Positions 4,280 to 5,602 of a DNA stretch of 5,602 nt are shown here, one piece after another (the stretch's first letter is position 1; every line of letters begins with the position of its first letter). The notes under the pieces are model-generated. The model was not told the DNA's origin. It did no database searches and saw only the letters and a list, made by a program, of their open reading frames with translations. The translations under genes were made by a program, and so were the position numbers. The DNA is from Chloroflexota bacterium (lineage in GTDB: Bacteria > Chloroflexota > Dormibacteria > Dormibacterales > Dormibacteraceae), in NCBI GenBank assembly GCA_005880175.1, contig VBJR01000075.1:1474-7075 (forward strand), given 5' to 3'.

Positions 4280-4906
4280 ATGCGTCTCAGAAACAAACCG
4301 CCGCGAAGCTTCGGAATCCGACCACACGTGTTCCACATCTGGGCAGACCACAACATCGCGGCCGTCGAGCTGCAGCATCGCCGGTTGCTCGACGACGGCG
4401 TCCGTGTCCAGCCCAACTGGACAAGTCAGGAGCTGAAGTCGGCGCTCGATGCGAGCTTCAGGCAGGCCAGCATCGACTTCCAGTTCTACTTCGTAGCCAT
4501 GCGTCGGCTGCTCCGCACGGCCGAAACGGCAATTCCCGAGGGCTATGGCGGTCCAACGCTCAAAGCCGCTATTAAGGAGTTCAAAGCACGGATACCCGGC
4601 TTGGTGCAGGTACGTGACGCGGGCGAACACCCTGACCACCTGCTCATCACTGGTCGGACGTATTCGAGTTCAATGGGCCTTGGTGGCGGACTCGATGCCA
4701 CTTTCTCTCATGGCGACAATCAGTTCCAGATCAGCAAGACCACCGACGCTGCCCGCGCCCTGTACCGAGCATTGAAGGATACTGTGCCACCGGGCGCTCC
4801 GAATAGGATCGTCAAACACCTTGGCCGCGGCGAGCCTGACCGTGCGATCGCTGAGGCAACGTGGGTAGCCAGCCCGCCGGGACGCGCTCCATCTGAACAC
4901 CGGTAG
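4280..4906 (+). CDS. Unknown 208-residue protein with R-x4-H motif, island cargo
   Basis: I do not recognise the family. The N-terminus (1-30) is basic then mixed; residues about 48-110 are predicted by eye as three or four amphipathic helices (QELKSALDASFRQAS, FYFVAMRRLLRTAE, LKAAIKEFKARIPGL); next comes VRDAGEHPDH (111-120), then a Gly-rich turn GLGGGLDA (133-140), a strand-like FQISK, and a helix DAARALYRALKD. The Arg112-Asp-x3-His117 pattern after a helical bundle matches the form of the HEPN nuclease motif, but it is short and could be chance. Not secreted, no membrane helix. Its frame is the same as the upstream zinc-ribbon gene, open from that gene's TGA. No Shine-Dalgarno precedes the ATG, so it is probably translated from the upstream transcript. 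Lower G+C than the tRNA-proximal chromosome suggests transfer. Confidence 0.7.
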   Translation: MRLRNKPPRSFGIRPHVFHIWADHNIAAVELQHRRLLDDGVRVQPNWTSQELKSALDASFRQASIDFQFYFVAMRRLLRTAETAIPEGYGGPTLKAAIKEFKARIPGLVQVRDAGEHPDHLLITGRTYSSSMGLGGGLDATFSHGDNQFQISKTTDAARALYRALKDTVPPGAPNRIVKHLGRGEPDRAIAEATWVASPPGRAPSEHR

Positions 4907-4910
4907 ACAA

Positions 4911-4986
4911 GCCGAATTTCAAATCGCCCACTGAACACGGCTGGATCACCCGTCCTCGGCCTCAGCGTGTGCTCTTCGTTTGCCAC
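4911..4986. repeat. Direct repeat copy B, overlapping the recombinase 3' end
   Basis: The second copy of the repeat at 3995-4069, 917 bases downstream. It spans the last seven codons and stop of the recombinase frame (TGA 4962-4964) and continues beyond it to GCCGAATTTC. Compared with copy A it has one extra base near its left end and a diverged 10-base block (4928-4937). Its tandem subrepeat is CGTGTGCTCTT then CGTTTGCCACG (4966-4987), one helical turn apart, as in copy A. Confidence 0.65.
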
Positions 4987-5602
4987 GCGCCCGCGCCTCG
5001 CGCAGCGCCGCCGCCATCGTGCCCCATGCGCGAGGCGATCGTCTTGGACGGAACCCCGAGCGCGTGCATGATGCTGGCCATCGTCCGGCGCAAGCTGTAT
5101 AGGTTCACGACCGGCAGTCCCGCGTCCTCCAGAAGCCGTTTAAACGTCCTGCGAAGCCGGTACTGGTCGATGGGCCCCCCCTGGCCGTCCGTGAACACGA
5201 GCCCGTTGTCCCGCCAATCCGCAGCCGCCAAGCGCACCGCCGCTTGAGCGCGCCGCTGCTGACGTAGCAGCGCAACCTCATCGTCCACGAGCGCGATCGG
5301 CCGCTCGCTGCGATGACTCTTGACGCCGATCACCCGCACATCGTGTCGAGTCAACTGCCAGATGCCCTGTTGAACGATCAGGCGCCGCGCCTCCAAATCC
5401 ACGTCTGCCCAGCGCAGGCCCACGTACTCACCTGGCCGCATACCAGTGCCGAGCGCGAGCCGAAAGATGTACTCGTACTCATGACCGGACAGCAGATCCA
5501 CAAGCCGCGCCGCCTCGTCCGTATCGAGCGCCATCGGCTTGCCCTTCGGCACTTTGACCGGCGCGACCGCATCGCACGGATTGACTACCAGCAGACGCCA
5601 TC
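4962..5602 (-). CDS. Tyrosine recombinase (phage-type integrase), catalytic domain lacking the nucleophile; 5' end outside window
   Basis: The frame is open to the window edge: upstream of the GTG at 5550-5552 it continues with WRLLVVNPCDAVAPVKV, a typical linker before the catalytic domain (LDTDEAARLVDLL), so that GTG is not the true start. Counting from the GTG, Arg39 in TGMRPGE is the box I arginine, Lys78 in VKSHRSERPI is the beta-hairpin lysine, and Arg155 in LYSLRRT is the box II arginine. The box II histidine is replaced by Tyr152, the usual LRHT reads LRRT, and His178 in SRMGH is kept. After that only 18 residues remain, and the expected segment with T-x3-Y-x-H is absent, so no catalytic tyrosine is present. 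Probably a decayed gene: another frame carries MAAALREARARG and GKRRAHAEAEDG before a TGA at 4946. It points towards the tRNA-Arg, as expected for its integrase. Confidence 0.8.
   Translation of the reverse strand, partial: WRLLVVNPCDAVAPVKVPKGKPMALDTDEAARLVDLLSGHEYEYIFRLALGTGMRPGEYVGLRWADVDLEARRLIVQQGIWQLTRHDVRVIGVKSHRSERPIALVDDEVALLRQQRRAQAAVRLAAADWRDNGLVFTDGQGGPIDQYRLRRTFKRLLEDAGLPVVNLYSLRRTMASIMHALGVPSKTIASRMGHDGGGAARGAGAWQTKSTR

Larger units (their letters stand above)
3992..5602. mobile_element. Remnant of an integrated element at the tRNA-Arg 3' end (right end outside window)
   Basis: Directly after the tRNA the sequence changes character: G+C content falls (32/60 in 4681-4740 against 42/60 in 2701-2760), a tyrosine recombinase gene points towards the tRNA, and two integrase-end repeats bracket a two-gene cargo. 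tRNA 3' ends are classic targets of such integrases. I found no second copy of the tRNA 3' end in the window, so the outer boundary is not defined, and the recombinase looks decayed. Confidence 0.55.

Noticed and set aside
3493..4639. Minus-strand open frames crossing the tRNA, with peptides such as TSDTRFRKPLLYPLSYRA and WPWKDSNLRHAV
   Set aside because: These are the familiar false translations of the antisense strand of a tRNA gene.
4663..4679. TTCGAGTTCAATGGGCC, similar to the tRNA T-arm and acceptor sequence, as a possible displaced att core
   Set aside because: Only TTCGAGT and GGGCC match, the middle does not align without a gap, and it lies inside the 208-residue gene; chance is the simpler explanation.
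4720..4986. Minus-strand open frame starting MANEEHTLRP
   Set aside because: It lies antisense to the end of the cargo gene and overlaps the integrase end; the start falls in the repeat and no family pattern is visible.
1..5602. CRISPR array, riboswitch or rRNA
   Set aside because: No regularly spaced identical repeats, no recognisable riboswitch core and no rRNA segment were seen on either strand.

Overview
The window is high-GC, actinobacterial-looking DNA. A hand-counted 60-base stretch at 2701-2760 is 42/60 G+C. Most genes start a few bases after a -10-like hexamer (TAGAGT, TATGCT, TAGAAT) with no Shine-Dalgarno, and the tRNA gene encodes its CCA. This fits Actinomycetota, possibly Thermoleophilia/Solirubrobacterales. 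That placement is an inference from style, not from a marker gene.

Layout. (1) 1-1417, minus strand: a TetR/AcrR-family repressor is followed after 37 bases by the first ~239 codons of an ABC exporter (membrane domain; the ATPase domain lies outside the window). This looks like a repressor-exporter operon. (2) 1483-3885, plus strand: an OsmC-family protein diverging from the TetR gene, a membrane-anchored J-domain protein with a cysteine-rich zinc module, a GAF plus LuxR-type HTH regulator, and a 68-residue two-helix membrane protein. They are separated by short gaps that hold hairpins and leaderless-type promoters, so they look like single-gene units rather than one operon. (3) 3916-3991: tRNA-Arg with anticodon CCT.

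(4) 3992-5602: material that looks horizontally acquired at the 3' end of the tRNA. Its base composition is lower in G+C (32/60 in 4681-4740). It holds a 48-residue cysteine/histidine-rich protein, a 208-residue protein of unknown family with an R-x4-H motif, and on the minus strand the C-terminal part of a tyrosine recombinase whose 5' end runs off the window. The recombinase has lost the segment that should carry the nucleophilic tyrosine.

The main discovery here is an imperfect direct repeat of about 75 bp with a period of 917 bp. One copy follows the tRNA directly (3995-4069). The other spans the 3' end of the recombinase gene (4911-4986). Each copy has the same two stop codons in two frames and a tandem 11-bp subrepeat. 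The first copy therefore looks like the relic of the 3' end and arm region of a second, lost integrase, and the two cargo genes sit between the two integrase ends. The locus reads as a decayed, possibly layered tRNA-Arg integration site carrying an undescribed two-gene cargo.
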